This document shows, piece by piece, positions 1 to 8,777 of a stretch of 64,000 nt of DNA. Below the pieces are notes generated by a model. The model searched no databases. It saw only the letters and a program-made list of their open reading frames with translations, and had not been told where the DNA came from. The DNA is from Archangium violaceum. Lineage in GTDB: Bacteria > Myxococcota > Myxococcia > Myxococcales > Myxococcaceae. The DNA lies in assembly GCF_016859125.1 (NCBI RefSeq), contig NZ_CP069338.1:10977501-11041500 (forward strand), given 5' to 3'. A program made the translations under genes and the position numbers. The first letter of the stretch is position 1. Each line of letters begins with the position of its first letter.

Positions 1-13
1 ATCGGAGGCGCTG

Positions 14-1452
14 ATGACGTCCACGCTGCTGGTGCTGCTGCTCTCCCAAGCGCCCCGGGCCCGGTGGGTGGGTCTTGTGCTCGCCCTGGCCCTGCTGTCC
101 GCCGGCTGTGCGTCGCTGACACCCCCGCCCGGCAGGGGGACGCGCTTGCGCTACACGCCGGGCGAGGCCACGGGGCCTGCCGCGAAGTGTCAGGCTCCAC
201 CCGCCGCATCTCCAGAGAGTTCGCCCGGCTCAACGCCAGTGGCCGGGGCCTCGCCAGTGGAAACGGTGTCTTCCTCCGCTACGCCGACTACGGCGCCACG
301 CAACTGAGGTGGAAGGAGGCCCAGCTCACCGCCGCCACCCGGCTGGCCAACGCCGCGTCGGAGGTGGAAGACCCGGACATGCAGCTCGCTCTGCTGCGCG
401 TGGCTGGCCCACGGCTGGAGGCCGCCATGGTGGGCTCGCTCCTGCTCGCCGTCTGGCTCGACTTCCTCAATCTCGCCGACGTCGCGCTCGAACAGCACCT
501 CTACCCCGTGGAGACGCTCTTCGCGGACATGTGGCGCAGGCAGGAAATGCTCGAGCCCGCCATGCGGGCGCTCTCCTCGCGAGAGCACGAGCAGGTGGAG
601 GCCGTGGCGCGAGACGTGCCCCCGCTGGTCGGCCACCTCGCGGAGGAATTCGCGGCCACCGTGGAGAGAATGCGCGTGGCGGCGGAGCACCTCCAGAAGA
701 TGCTGGTGCTCAAGGAAGCCATCGAGACTGTCACGATGCTCTCGACGATGAGGTTCTCGCTGCCCTCGGCGCCTCCGTCCGCTCCCGCCCTGGTGGGTAC
801 TGGCCTGACGGTAGGCGGCGACGGCGTGACGATGGGCACGCGGATTGTCGTGTCCGCCGAGTGGGTGGAGAGGGTGCGCCAGTTGGTGCGCGCGGGCGTC
901 CTCTCCCTGCCCGTCGTCAGCGCCACCGTGCGGATTCAGGCCGGCCAGGTGATGCTGGCGCAGGCTCGAGGCGAGCTGCCTCGGGGCGTGCGTGAGGTAC
1001 TGGGAGATGGGCCCGAGGTGGGGGCCCTGCACGAAACGGGCAAAGCAGGGGCTGGCATGGCCGAGCCGCCGCGACACCATGTCATGCCCAAGGAGTTCCG
1101 CGAGTGGTTCGAGAAGCGCGGCTTCACCGGCGAGATGGACATTGACGAGTTCTGCGTCAAACTGGAGCAGGCATACCACCAAGCCATCCATGGCGGTGGG
1201 AATTGGAAGCTGGGGCGCGCATGGCCCGGTGAATGGAACCGGATGATCATGGAGGCGCTGCACGAAGCCGAGGCGGAGCAGCGCAAGCAGGTCACACGCT
1301 TTGTGCGCGATGTGCTTGTGCGCGAACTCTCCGAGTGTCTTCCCAACGGCTGGCCGGCCGAGCTGGATGACGCCAACCGCTATGCCAGGCAGGTCAGGAC
1401 AGCTCTCCTTTCCACGCCGCCTCCCCCCCGGGTGGCGGCCTCTCGGTCCTGA
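14..1452 (+). pseudogene. Frameshifted SitA-like / TIGR02269 (DUF2380) lipoprotein toxin
   Basis: The first part (from the ATG at 14) encodes a lipoprotein signal peptide ending in LLSAGC, then a PPPGRGTRLRYTPGEATG stretch. The rest of the protein continues in another frame from about 190 (REVSGSTRRISREF) to the stop at 1452. A one-base-type frameshift near 160-200 therefore separates signal and body. The C-terminal domain (about 1070-1270) has HHVMPKEF, a DIDEFCVK segment and H-x3-IHGGG, which match the myxobacterial TIGR02269/DUF2380 lipoproteins; these include SitA-type toxins passed between kin by outer-membrane exchange. The tail after about 1270 does not resemble the family end as I remember it. 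No immunity-like (SitI) ORF follows; the next gene is on the other strand. Either a relic or a sequencing frameshift. Confidence 0.7.
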
Positions 1453-1545
1453 CGACGAACTGCTTCTCTCACTTCTACCCGACGAGGAAGTCTGAGCTTC
1501 ACCCCGTGGAAAGGACCATGAGCGACGGACGTGCCTGATACGGAC

Positions 1546-2451
1546 CTACGGGAATTTCAACCCGTGAAGGGTGATGCTGCGCGCGCTGTCATCCCACAGC
1601 GTGAGAGACAGTTCACCCTGAGCTTCCGATAAGAGAGCATCAACCTCCACGAAGACCGGACCGTCCCCTTTGGGCGGAATAGGCACGTCCTGCCGGATCT
1701 TCAGTCCCTCCATCTCCCTGCCTCCCGCGTCCACCAGCGAAGCGTCGACCGTCATCCAGGGCTCCGAGCTCAAGTTCAATAGCGATACCTGAACCGCGAT
1801 GCCTTTGTCCGCACGGTAGCTGACAGCCTTCACGCACGTGAGGCCATCGGATTTCAATTGAACGACCGTATCCTTCCCACTCAATGGTCGGACCTGGATG
1901 CCATACGTGTCGATCTTCTTCCTGGCAACCAGGCCCCCAATCCCACCTGACTGCTCGAGTCGGGCCCGCATGAGCCTGAGCTCCGCACGCAACTCCCGGT
2001 TCTTCGCCTGCTCCAGGGCGACTTCGTGAAGGAAGGACTCCCTGGAGCGCCGGTCGCGATACACCTCCACCTGATGTGTCGCCAGCCCAGAGTGAGCCAG
2101 CAGCGTGAAAGTGACACGCTGCTGGGAGGGCCCGTCTCCAATATGAGCCGTGAGCCGGAGGCGCTCCCCAGGCACCATGTCTTGTGGTGGCAGGAGGCTG
2201 ATGATGCCGCGTCCCCGTGTCACCTCCAGGAAGCGCGCCTCATCCTGCAACTCCACATCCGTGCGCACATCGAAGACGATGGTCGTCATGTGCCCTGGGC
2301 TGACGCAGATCTCGCGTGCCTCCCCCGCGGGCGCCAACGAAAGTTCGATGCGCTTCAAGTCCTCGCAAACCCTGACGATAGGCGGATACTCGACAGGAGC
2401 ACCCTGGAGAAGCATGAGGACCAGGAGGGAAGAGGGAGAATGGGCTAGCAC
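1546..2451 (-). CDS. DUF2381 (TIGR02268) family secreted protein
   Basis: About 301 residues with an N-terminal signal-like segment (LAHSPSSLLVLMLLQGAP). It is followed by a family-typical opening (ICVSPGHMTTIVFD, then LQDEARFLEVTRGRG), a central helix rich in E/R/L (around residues 135-165), and a beta-rich C-terminal half. This matches DUF2381, a paralogous family of Myxococcus-type bacteria of unknown function that is often encoded beside Ser/Thr kinases. It lies 22 bp downstream of the kinase gene on the same strand, so the two are probably cotranscribed. I chose the GTG at 2451 because GGAGG sits 9 bp upstream; the TTG at 2457 is too close to that site. The actual role is unknown. Confidence 0.75.
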   Translation of the reverse strand: MLAHSPSSLLVLMLLQGAPVEYPPIVRVCEDLKRIELSLAPAGEAREICVSPGHMTTIVFDVRTDVELQDEARFLEVTRGRGIISLLPPQDMVPGERLRLTAHIGDGPSQQRVTFTLLAHSGLATHQVEVYRDRRSRESFLHEVALEQAKNRELRAELRLMRARLEQSGGIGGLVARKKIDTYGIQVRPLSGKDTVVQLKSDGLTCVKAVSYRADKGIAVQVSLLNLSSEPWMTVDASLVDAGGREMEGLKIRQDVPIPPKGDGPVFVEVDALLSEAQGELSLTLWDDSARSITLHGLKFP

Positions 2452-2473
2452 GGGCAATGGCCTCCGGCTCCGG

Positions 2474-4210
2474 TCAGTGGAACGCCCGGACCGCTTGGAT
2501 GAACAATGCGTTGTTGACGATTGCCCGCTTGGAGGTACTACCGGGACTCACCGGAGCGCCGAGCAGCGGCATACCGGAAGTCCCAGGCAGCACCACGAGT
2601 TCCATGCAGACTGGCACGACCTCATTGCCATTCAGGTGGGCTTCGGTGAAACGGCCATAGACACGCCCATTCCCGAAAATCAGCTTGCCACGGAAACGAG
2701 TCCGGCTCGAGACCTCCCCGTATTGACCAACGTTCTCGCCATCGACCTCCCCCTCCGAAAGAATGGCTTCTTCGGGAGGAATCATGCGATTGCTAGGACT
2801 GCCATTGTAGGGACGGATGAAGAATTGCAGAGTATCGCCCTCGCTGATGCCGAGTCTCGTGTGGCCCGACATGGACCCCGGCGGGCACGCCTCTGGCTTC
2901 GGCGGTGGACGCAGCGCCGGCCCTCCCCCCCCCGCGCAGGCGGAGGTCGCAACGAGGCCGGCGGAAAGCAGGGCACGGGTCTTCTGGGATTTCGTCATCT
3001 TGGGTTCCTCGCTCTTGTTCGTCGCGGTGGCGACGGGCGCGGGGGTGGGTGACTTCTTCGGTCCCGCGTCTTGCCCAACTTCTCCCGTCACCTTCGCTGG
3101 CGCCAGTTCTTGGCGAAGAGTGACCTGCTGAGGCGGGGGCAATGGAGCAGACTCCAGACGTTGGGTGGTAGGCGCCAGCAACGTGACCACCCCCAGCACC
3201 ACGGGGAGAACGAGCGCCGCGCGCCGCCACCCTCCGCGCCCCTGACGTTCGGGCACCACGGGCGCGGGGGCGGGCACTGGCGCCGGGCGCTCCTCGCGGC
3301 CGGGTTCGGGGAACAGCGGCACACGCCAGGACTTGTCGGCCTGGGCCCACACCTCGGACAGCGCCTCCGCGAGCGCCTTCGCATCCGCGTACCGGGCCCC
3401 GGGCTCCTTCTCCAGCATCCGCATGCACAGCTCACCCAGCGCCGGAGGCACGCGCGGGTTGAGCTCGTGCGGCGCCGGAGGGGTCTTCCCGAGGATGGCC
3501 TGCACCATGTCCGGGTCGTTCCCATCCCCGAAGGGAAGCCGGCGCGTCAGCAGGAGGTAGGTGACGACACCCACCGCCCACAGGTCGTCTCCTGGCGTGA
3601 ACGGATAGTGCTCGCCCTCCCACTCCCGCGCGAAGCGCCACACCTCGGGGCTGCGGTACTCGGGGGTGCCGGGCGGCATCCGTATCGTCAGCCGTTGCGC
3701 TCCCTCCAGGCCCGCCGCACCGAAGTCCACCAGCACCGGCTGCCCGTCCTCCTCGCGCACGACGATGTTGGCTTCCTTGATGTCCCGGTGCACGACGCCA
3801 GCCGCATGCACGTCCGCCAGGGTGAGGGCGAACGGCAGCAGCACCTGCATGACGAGCTCGAGCGCGGAGGGGTTCTCCTCCTTCGCCCACACATCCAGCG
3901 GACGGCCCTCGACGAGCTCCAGGGCCAGCACCAGGGAGCGCGGCTCCTCGTCCGGCCAGAAGCCGTACCCGTGGAAGCTCACCACGTTCGGGTGCCGCAT
4001 CAGGCGCAGCGCGTCCACTTCCCGGTTGCTCCGGGGCTCGATGCCCACCAGCTTGATGGCGAAGGGTCGCTCCCCCCGCCTCGCCCGGTACACCGAGCCG
4101 AAGCTGCCGGAGGCCAGTGGCCCCTCGATGATGAAACCGGCCACTTCCGCTCCGGGCTCCAACCGCCAGGGCAACCCACGTCCTGCCTGTCCACCGTCTT
4201 CGTCGAACAT
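2474..4210 (-). CDS. Transmembrane Ser/Thr protein kinase with C-terminal lipoprotein-like domain
   Basis: Eukaryote-like kinase domain at about residues 20-280, with glycine loop ASGSFGSVY, lysine in FAIKLVG, catalytic loop HRDIKEAN, DFG motif (DFGAAGLEG) and GTPEYRSPEV. A proline-rich linker, one membrane span (ALVLPVVLGVVTLLAP) and a second linker follow. The C-terminal ~190 residues begin with MTKSQKTRALLSAGLVATSAC, which looks exactly like a lipoprotein start read in frame, so the kinase is joined to what was probably a separate extracytoplasmic protein. Similar fused tails exist in related kinases, as far as I recall. The ATG at 4210 is chosen over the GTG at 4219 because GGAGG is 10 bp before the ATG but abuts the GTG. 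Overlaps no other gene; DUF2381 follows. Confidence 0.85.
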   Translation of the reverse strand: MFDEDGGQAGRGLPWRLEPGAEVAGFIIEGPLASGSFGSVYRARRGERPFAIKLVGIEPRSNREVDALRLMRHPNVVSFHGYGFWPDEEPRSLVLALELVEGRPLDVWAKEENPSALELVMQVLLPFALTLADVHAAGVVHRDIKEANIVVREEDGQPVLVDFGAAGLEGAQRLTIRMPPGTPEYRSPEVWRFAREWEGEHYPFTPGDDLWAVGVVTYLLLTRRLPFGDGNDPDMVQAILGKTPPAPHELNPRVPPALGELCMRMLEKEPGARYADAKALAEALSEVWAQADKSWRVPLFPEPGREERPAPVPAPAPVVPERQGRGGWRRAALVLPVVLGVVTLLAPTTQRLESAPLPPPQQVTLRQELAPAKVTGEVGQDAGPKKSPTPAPVATATNKSEEPKMTKSQKTRALLSAGLVATSACAGGGGPALRPPPKPEACPPGSMSGHTRLGISEGDTLQFFIRPYNGSPSNRMIPPEEAILSEGEVDGENVGQYGEVSSRTRFRGKLIFGNGRVYGRFTEAHLNGNEVVPVCMELVVLPGTSGMPLLGAPVSPGSTSKRAIVNNALFIQAVRAFH

Positions 4211-4217
4211 CCGGTAC

Positions 4218-4238
4218 ACCTCCGAAAATTTCGGAGGT
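4218..4238 (-). promoter_or_regulatory. Near-perfect hairpin covering the kinase ribosome-binding site
   Basis: Ten-base arms ACCTCCGAAA and TTTCGGAGGT are separated by one base immediately upstream of the kinase ATG at 4210. In the minus-strand transcript the right arm holds the GGAGG Shine-Dalgarno and the left arm the complementary CCUCC, so folding would hide the ribosome site. The same symmetry could instead be a protein-binding operator; the sequence does not decide between them. Confidence 0.5.
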
Positions 4239-4530
4239 TACCAGAGAAGTCGTACCCAGTCCCGAACTTGACTGGTTGGGCGGGTGGGACGGAACGCAGG
4301 GGAAGAGAAGATCGCGGACGCGGTGTTGAAGAGGGCGAAGTGGCCGTGATCCGAGGGATGCTGCACGGTGAACACGTAGGTGCAGAGCACGCGACGTGGC
4401 ACCAGGGCCGCGAGGCCCATGGGCCGTCGATTCGAATCAACCATGAAGGTGCACGCACCTTCGCAGGCACGGAACTTCCACGAGGGGGGCGGAGACGCCC
4501 CCCTTCGTCGTTTCCAGGGCCCGGCCTCCC
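4239..4530. other. Gap between deacetylase and kinase
   Basis: About 290 bases without a convincing gene. A minus-strand frame (4480-4238) stays open and carries a cysteine-containing stretch, but it has no start or recognisable family. The only clear element is the hairpin at 4484-4503. Confidence 0.4.
4484..4503 (-). terminator. Hairpin downstream of the deacetylase gene
   Basis: Arms GGGGGGCG and CGCCCCCC (8 bp) with a GAGA loop lie 27 bp after the deacetylase stop. No strong U-run follows, so it is a likely but imperfect terminator. Confidence 0.5.
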
Positions 4531-5649
4531 CTACTCCGCGCGGCAGTCCACCCAGCGCACCCCCGAGCCGCGCGTCTCGCGCCAGATGCGCGGGAGCGCC
4601 TCTCGGGCCATCGGGTGGATGTCGTGGAACAAGAGGGTGCCGTGCCGCCACAGGAGCATGAGCGACAGCACGCGCCCGGCGGCCTTCGCCCCCGTGTTGC
4701 TCGAGTGCCAGTCCTGCGAGTCGATATTCCACAGGACGTTCTTCATCCCGCCGCGCTCCAGCGCCTGGAGGAGCTCCGGGTTGCGCTGTCCGTACGGAGG
4801 GCGGAACAGCGTCAGCTTCGCCTGGCCCTCCGGCAGGCTCTCCGCGAGCCTGGAATGGAAGGACTGCATGCCGGCCACCGCGCCGTCCCACGTGGCGTGA
4901 GAGCGGTGCTCCTGCCCATGCGAGCCCACGCACATCCCCGCGTAGAGCGCCCGGAGCTGCTCCACCGAGGTCGCCTTGCGCCGGGCCTCGTAGTTGTTCC
5001 CGAGCAGGAAGAAGGCCGCGTGGACGCCCTCGGAGCGGAGCAGCGCGAGGAGCGTGTCCGTCTCCCCTCCCCTGGGCGTGGGGCCGTCATCGAAGGTGAG
5101 CAGGAAGTGGCGGTCCGGCAGCTCCAGGCCGAAGCGCTCGGCGGGCGACAGGGGGAGGATCTCGCTCGTCACCTTGGGGAAGAGCCCCGCCAGCCGGACC
5201 AGCTCGTACAGGTAGCCCTGGTAGAAGGGCTTCTGCTCCGCGTACCAGGGCGCCAGCTCCGCCGGCAGCTTCGCGAGGCCCGCGCGCGAGGCGGCGACCA
5301 GCGCGTCCCAGTCCTTCGGGACGGAGCCCTCGCAGAAGGGGGCCCCGGTGGCGCACGTCTCCCGGGCCCGGGCGAAGTTCTCCACCAGCACCCCACGCAT
5401 CCGCTCCCTCCACTTCGCCACCGACGCCGCGTCTCCCGGGACGTCGGTGCTCGCGTCGGAGGCCGCCATCACCTCGGTGAACGCGGCGATCTCCGCGCGG
5501 GAGGCCACGTCGAAGGCCTGGGGAGACGACAGGGGCGAGGGCCACCGGGTGCGCTCGGTCAGTGACACCTTCAGGCCCGCGGCATGCGCGGAGGGAGCGA
5601 GCAGGGAGGTACAGAGAAGCGTGGCCAGGATGCGGAAGGAGCGGTGCAT
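4531..5649 (-). CDS. Secreted polysaccharide deacetylase (NodB-type)
   Basis: A 372-residue protein with a signal peptide (ILATLLCTSLLAPSAHA). It has a helical N-terminal region and a C-terminal NodB homology domain (about residues 185-370) of carbohydrate esterase family 4. The metal and catalytic motifs are visible: TFDDGP (motif 1), GSHGQEHRSH (motif 2), RPPYG (motif 3), DSQDW (motif 4) and LFHDIH (motif 5). It probably removes acetyl groups from an envelope or extracellular glycan such as chitooligomer or peptidoglycan; the substrate cannot be told. I used the ATG at 5649 because it directly precedes the signal peptide; an in-frame ATG at 5667 would add six residues. A hairpin follows the gene. 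Confidence 0.88.
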   Translation of the reverse strand: MHRSFRILATLLCTSLLAPSAHAAGLKVSLTERTRWPSPLSSPQAFDVASRAEIAAFTEVMAASDASTDVPGDAASVAKWRERMRGVLVENFARARETCATGAPFCEGSVPKDWDALVAASRAGLAKLPAELAPWYAEQKPFYQGYLYELVRLAGLFPKVTSEILPLSPAERFGLELPDRHFLLTFDDGPTPRGGETDTLLALLRSEGVHAAFFLLGNNYEARRKATSVEQLRALYAGMCVGSHGQEHRSHATWDGAVAGMQSFHSRLAESLPEGQAKLTLFRPPYGQRNPELLQALERGGMKNVLWNIDSQDWHSSNTGAKAAGRVLSLMLLWRHGTLLFHDIHPMAREALPRIWRETRGSGVRWVDCRAE

Positions 5650-5682
5650 GGAATCTCTCGGGAACACGTGGGGACGGGGGCC

Positions 5683-6972
5683 CTACTTCGCCTCGGCCTG
5701 CTTGCCCTGCATGCGCAGGATGGCGTCGTCGTAGACCTTCATGGGCCGGTTCTGCCGGGCCCACCAGAAGTTCTGCTCGGCCTGCTTCCAGTCGCCCTGG
5801 GCCTCGAAGATGCGCGCGATGTTGTAGTACGAGCTGGCCATGACCCCATTCTTCCCCGCCCCGCGCGCGAGCGCGATGGCCTTGCGGTTGGCCCAGATGG
5901 CGTTCGGGAAGTCGCCCACCTTCTGGTAGGACAGGCCCAGGTTGCTGTAGGCCTGCGCGTGCGTCGGGTCCTTGTCGATCGCCTGCTGGTAGAGCGTGAT
6001 GGACTCGCGGAGCTTGCCCTGGTGATAGAGCCGCTCGCCCTTCTTGTTGAGCGACTCGGAGCTCTCGGCCGCGGCCACCGTGCGGCGCGAGCGGGCTATC
6101 CCGGGGGCACGCGTAGCCGGCCGGCGGAGGCGTGAGGATCACGCGGCTCACGGTCTCCTCCTTCTCGAAGCGCAGGTTCAGCCACTCGCCCACGCCCTGG
6201 CCGGGGACGCCCTCGGCCCACACGGTGTCGGGTGAACCATCCACCACGTGGAGCGGCGCGTAACGGCTCTCCTCGCCCTGGAAGAAGTCCATGCGGGAGC
6301 TGGCGGTCACCCAGCTCGGCGCCTGGTACTGCGTCACGTCCAGCCCCGAGTCCTTGCCCACCTTCACCCGGACCTCCACCGCGCGGCGGGTGGCGTCATC
6401 CCGCGGCCGGGGGCTGCGGTAGCTGACCACGTAGTTCACCGCGACGCCGCCCGCGAGCGAGCGGACGATCTCCTGGAAATCTCCCGAGTCCTTGTCGAAG
6501 AAGGAGCCCCCCAGCCGGCCCGGCATCCAGTGTAGGAGACGAGCGCGAGCCGGAAGTCGAACCCGCTGTTGCCGAGGATGTCCGCGAACTGGCGGGAGCG
6601 CTCCACCAGGCCGGCGATCTCCTCGCTCATGCTGCCGGTCTGATCGAAGACGAAGACCACGTCCACCGGGGCCGTGGAGGAAGGGCCGTCCAGGCGCTGC
6701 TCCTCGAAGGAGACGATCTCCCCGGGGACCATGTCCTCGCGCAGGGAGAAGGCGTCTCGGGTGAGCCCGCCCACGCGCTTGCCCGTGACGCGATCGCGCA
6801 CGTTGACGGTCAGGGTGACGAACGGGAACTGGCTGGCAGGCAAGCACTCCTCTCGAGAGGATCCACCCGGCCACGGTCGAGCCTCTCTGTGCCTGGGAAT
6901 CGTGGCAGGGCGACCACATGGCGTGGAACGGAGACCACGACGGCACACCCCGTCCACAGGTGCGTTCGCCAC
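5683..6972 (-). pseudogene. Decayed VWA - discoidin-like - TPR protein gene
   Basis: Read on the minus strand, 6860-6520 gives the start of a von Willebrand A domain (VTLTVNVRDRVTGK, then VVFVFDQTGSMSEEIAG with a MIDAS DxTGS). It breaks after FRLALVSYT. The protein then resumes in another frame at GGSFFDKDSGDFQEIV, with most of the VWA domain missing, and runs through a discoidin-like stretch (WLNLRFEKEETVSRVILTPP). It shifts frame again in a run of five C near 6100 and ends with three TPR-like repeats (5683-6078: GERLYHQGKLRESITLYQQA, then AYSNLGLSYQKVGDF). An internal deletion plus two frame changes and no proper N-terminus indicate a pseudogene. The TPR part alone could still be translated from the ATG at 6078 (131 residues). 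Confidence 0.72.
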
Positions 6973-7071
6973 CGGGTGGAGTGCACGACCTGCCGTCGAG
7001 CCCCGCCATGTCCGACTCCGAGCGCCTCAGCAGTCCCTGCTCAACCCATCAAGGTCATCGGCGTCAGCGCT

Positions 7072-8250
7072 CTACGCCGCGCGCTTCTCCAGGATGCCCG
7101 AGCGGGCGATCCGCTCGACGGCCTCGGCCAACCGCTCCTCGCTCTGCACGAGCGCGATGCGCACATGGCCCTCACCCATGGCGCCGAAGCCACTGCCGGG
7201 CACCACGGTGACGCAGGCCTGCTCCAGCAGCGCCATGGCGAAGGCGAGGCTGGACTCGAAGCCGCGCGGCACGGGCGCCCAGCAGAACATGGTGGCCTTC
7301 GGCTTGGGGACGGCCCAGCCCAGGCGGTTGAGCCCGTCCACCAGCACGTCCCGGCGGCGCTGGTAGGTGGCGGCCATGTCGGCCACGCACTGTTGCGGCC
7401 CGGTGAGGGCGGCGACCGCGGCGAGCTGGATGGGACGGAAGAGCCCATAGTCGAGGTGGGCCTTCACCTCCGCCAGCAGGCCCAGGAGCCGCGCGTTGCC
7501 CACGGCGTAGGCGATGCGCGCCCCCGCCAGGTTGTACGTCTTGGACAGGGAGTTGAACTCCAGGCCCACCTCCCGCGCACCCGGAGTCTCCAGGAAGCTC
7601 GGCGGCCTGTATCCATCGAAGCTCAGCTCGCTGTAGGCGGCGTCATGCAGGATGACCGTGCCGTAGCGGCGCGCGAAGGCGACCGCCTGCTCGAAGAACC
7701 CGGGCCGGACGACGGCGGCCAGCGGGTTGCTCGGATAGTTGAGGATCAAGAGCCTGGCGCGCTGCTTGACGTCCTCCGGCAGGGACTCGAGATCCGGGAG
7801 GTACCCGAGCTCGGCCTTCAGGGGGACGGGGTGGAGCTCCGCGCCGGCCAGGACGGGACCGGCGGTGTAGATGGGGTAGCCCGGATCGGGCACCAGCACG
7901 AGATCGCCCGGATCCGTGAGCGCCTGGGTGATGTGGGCCAGGCCCTCCTGCGAGCCGATCAGCCCCAGCACCTCCGAGTCCGGGTTCAACGCCACGCCGA
8001 AGCGCCGCTGGTACCAGCCGGCCACCGCCTCGCGGAAGGCGGGCAGGTCCTTCATCGGATAGCCGTAGTTGCCGGGATCCCGGATGGCCTGGGCCATGGC
8101 CTCGGTGATGTGCGGAGCGGGAGGCAGGTCCGGACTACCGATGGACAGGTTGATGACATCGGCACCGGTGGCGAGCTTGCGCTTGCGCGCCTCGTCCATG
8201 GTGGTGAAGACGGCGGCGGCGAGCTTCTGGAGACGCTGGGGCTTGCTCAT
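7072..8250 (-). CDS. PLP-dependent class I/II aminotransferase (DapL-like)
   Basis: A 392-residue fold-type I aminotransferase. It has NLSIGSPDLPP near the N-terminus, the substrate/PLP region YGYPMKDLPAFREAV, NYPSNPLAA (the usual NPT/N region), DAAYSELSFDG (Asp and Tyr binding PLP) and the lysine loop SLSKTYNLAGAR (Schiff-base Lys). The pattern resembles LL-diaminopimelate aminotransferases and related succinyldiaminopimelate/alanine aminotransferases, but the exact substrate cannot be fixed from sequence. The start at 8250 (MSKPQRLQ) is chosen; an ATG two codons upstream is possible. Gaps on both sides exceed 130 bp, so it is probably monocistronic. Confidence 0.85.
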   Translation of the reverse strand: MSKPQRLQKLAAAVFTTMDEARKRKLATGADVINLSIGSPDLPPAPHITEAMAQAIRDPGNYGYPMKDLPAFREAVAGWYQRRFGVALNPDSEVLGLIGSQEGLAHITQALTDPGDLVLVPDPGYPIYTAGPVLAGAELHPVPLKAELGYLPDLESLPEDVKQRARLLILNYPSNPLAAVVRPGFFEQAVAFARRYGTVILHDAAYSELSFDGYRPPSFLETPGAREVGLEFNSLSKTYNLAGARIAYAVGNARLLGLLAEVKAHLDYGLFRPIQLAAVAALTGPQQCVADMAATYQRRRDVLVDGLNRLGWAVPKPKATMFCWAPVPRGFESSLAFAMALLEQACVTVVPGSGFGAMGEGHVRIALVQSEERLAEAVERIARSGILEKRAA

Positions 8251-8384
8251 GAGCATGGAACGAGGGCCCCTCTATCACGCCTGGGAAGCGCGAGGGGTAC
8301 CGTGCTCAACACCCCGAGGTGGGGCGATATGGGCCGGCCGTCAGCGGTGAAATCGTCTACCGAATCCCCAGGCGACCGGGCTCG

Positions 8385-8708
8385 CTAGGCCACGCGCAGC
8401 AACGCGACGCCCGCGAGGATGAGCAGGACCGCCACGACTCGTGCGAGCGAGAGCCCCTCGTGGAAGAGCGCGATGCTGAAGACGAGCGCCAGCGCCGCTT
8501 CCAATCCGAGCACCGCGATGTACACGACCCCCAGATCGGCGCGGCGCATCGCGAAGGCCTGGAGCAGGGCCCCGAGCAGGAACAAGGCCAGGAAGGCCAG
8601 GATGGGAAGCGGACGCGAGACTCCCGCCGAAAGCTTCATGAAAATCCCACCGACCGCGAAGCACGCGGCCGCGAGGAACATCAGGACCATCTCCTTGCCC
8701 GACACCAT
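8385..8708 (-). CDS. Small multidrug-resistance (SMR/EamA-like) four-helix membrane protein
   Basis: A 107-residue protein with four hydrophobic segments, the usual length of SMR/EmrE proteins. It contains FMKLSAG at the end of helix 1 and a YIAVLGLEAALALVFSIALFH segment matching the third helix region. The membrane-embedded glutamate of helix 1, needed for proton/drug coupling in EmrE, is not present: the aligned position in AACFAVGGIFMK is Phe or Ala. It may therefore act on a different solute or be a transport-related relative. I chose the ATG at 8708 (MVSGKEM) since the longer form adds a polar tail before helix 1. The histidine kinase lies upstream on the same strand, 69 bp away. Confidence 0.72.
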   Translation of the reverse strand: MVSGKEMVLMFLAAACFAVGGIFMKLSAGVSRPLPILAFLALFLLGALLQAFAMRRADLGVVYIAVLGLEAALALVFSIALFHEGLSLARVVAVLLILAGVALLRVA

Positions 8709-8777
8709 GCCGCCCAGTATGCGCTGAAGCGGGAGCTCGCGCCCGTGTGAAGTCACGGGCCCGCCGCTCCGCGCGAA

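Noticed and set aside
4238-4480. Open minus-strand stretch with Cys-containing segment between kinase and deacetylase
   Set aside because: No start and no family; cannot be separated from chance in GC-rich DNA.
3071-4900. 609-residue plus-strand ORF
   Set aside because: Runs opposite the kinase and through an intergenic hairpin into the deacetylase; composition is that of a shadow frame.
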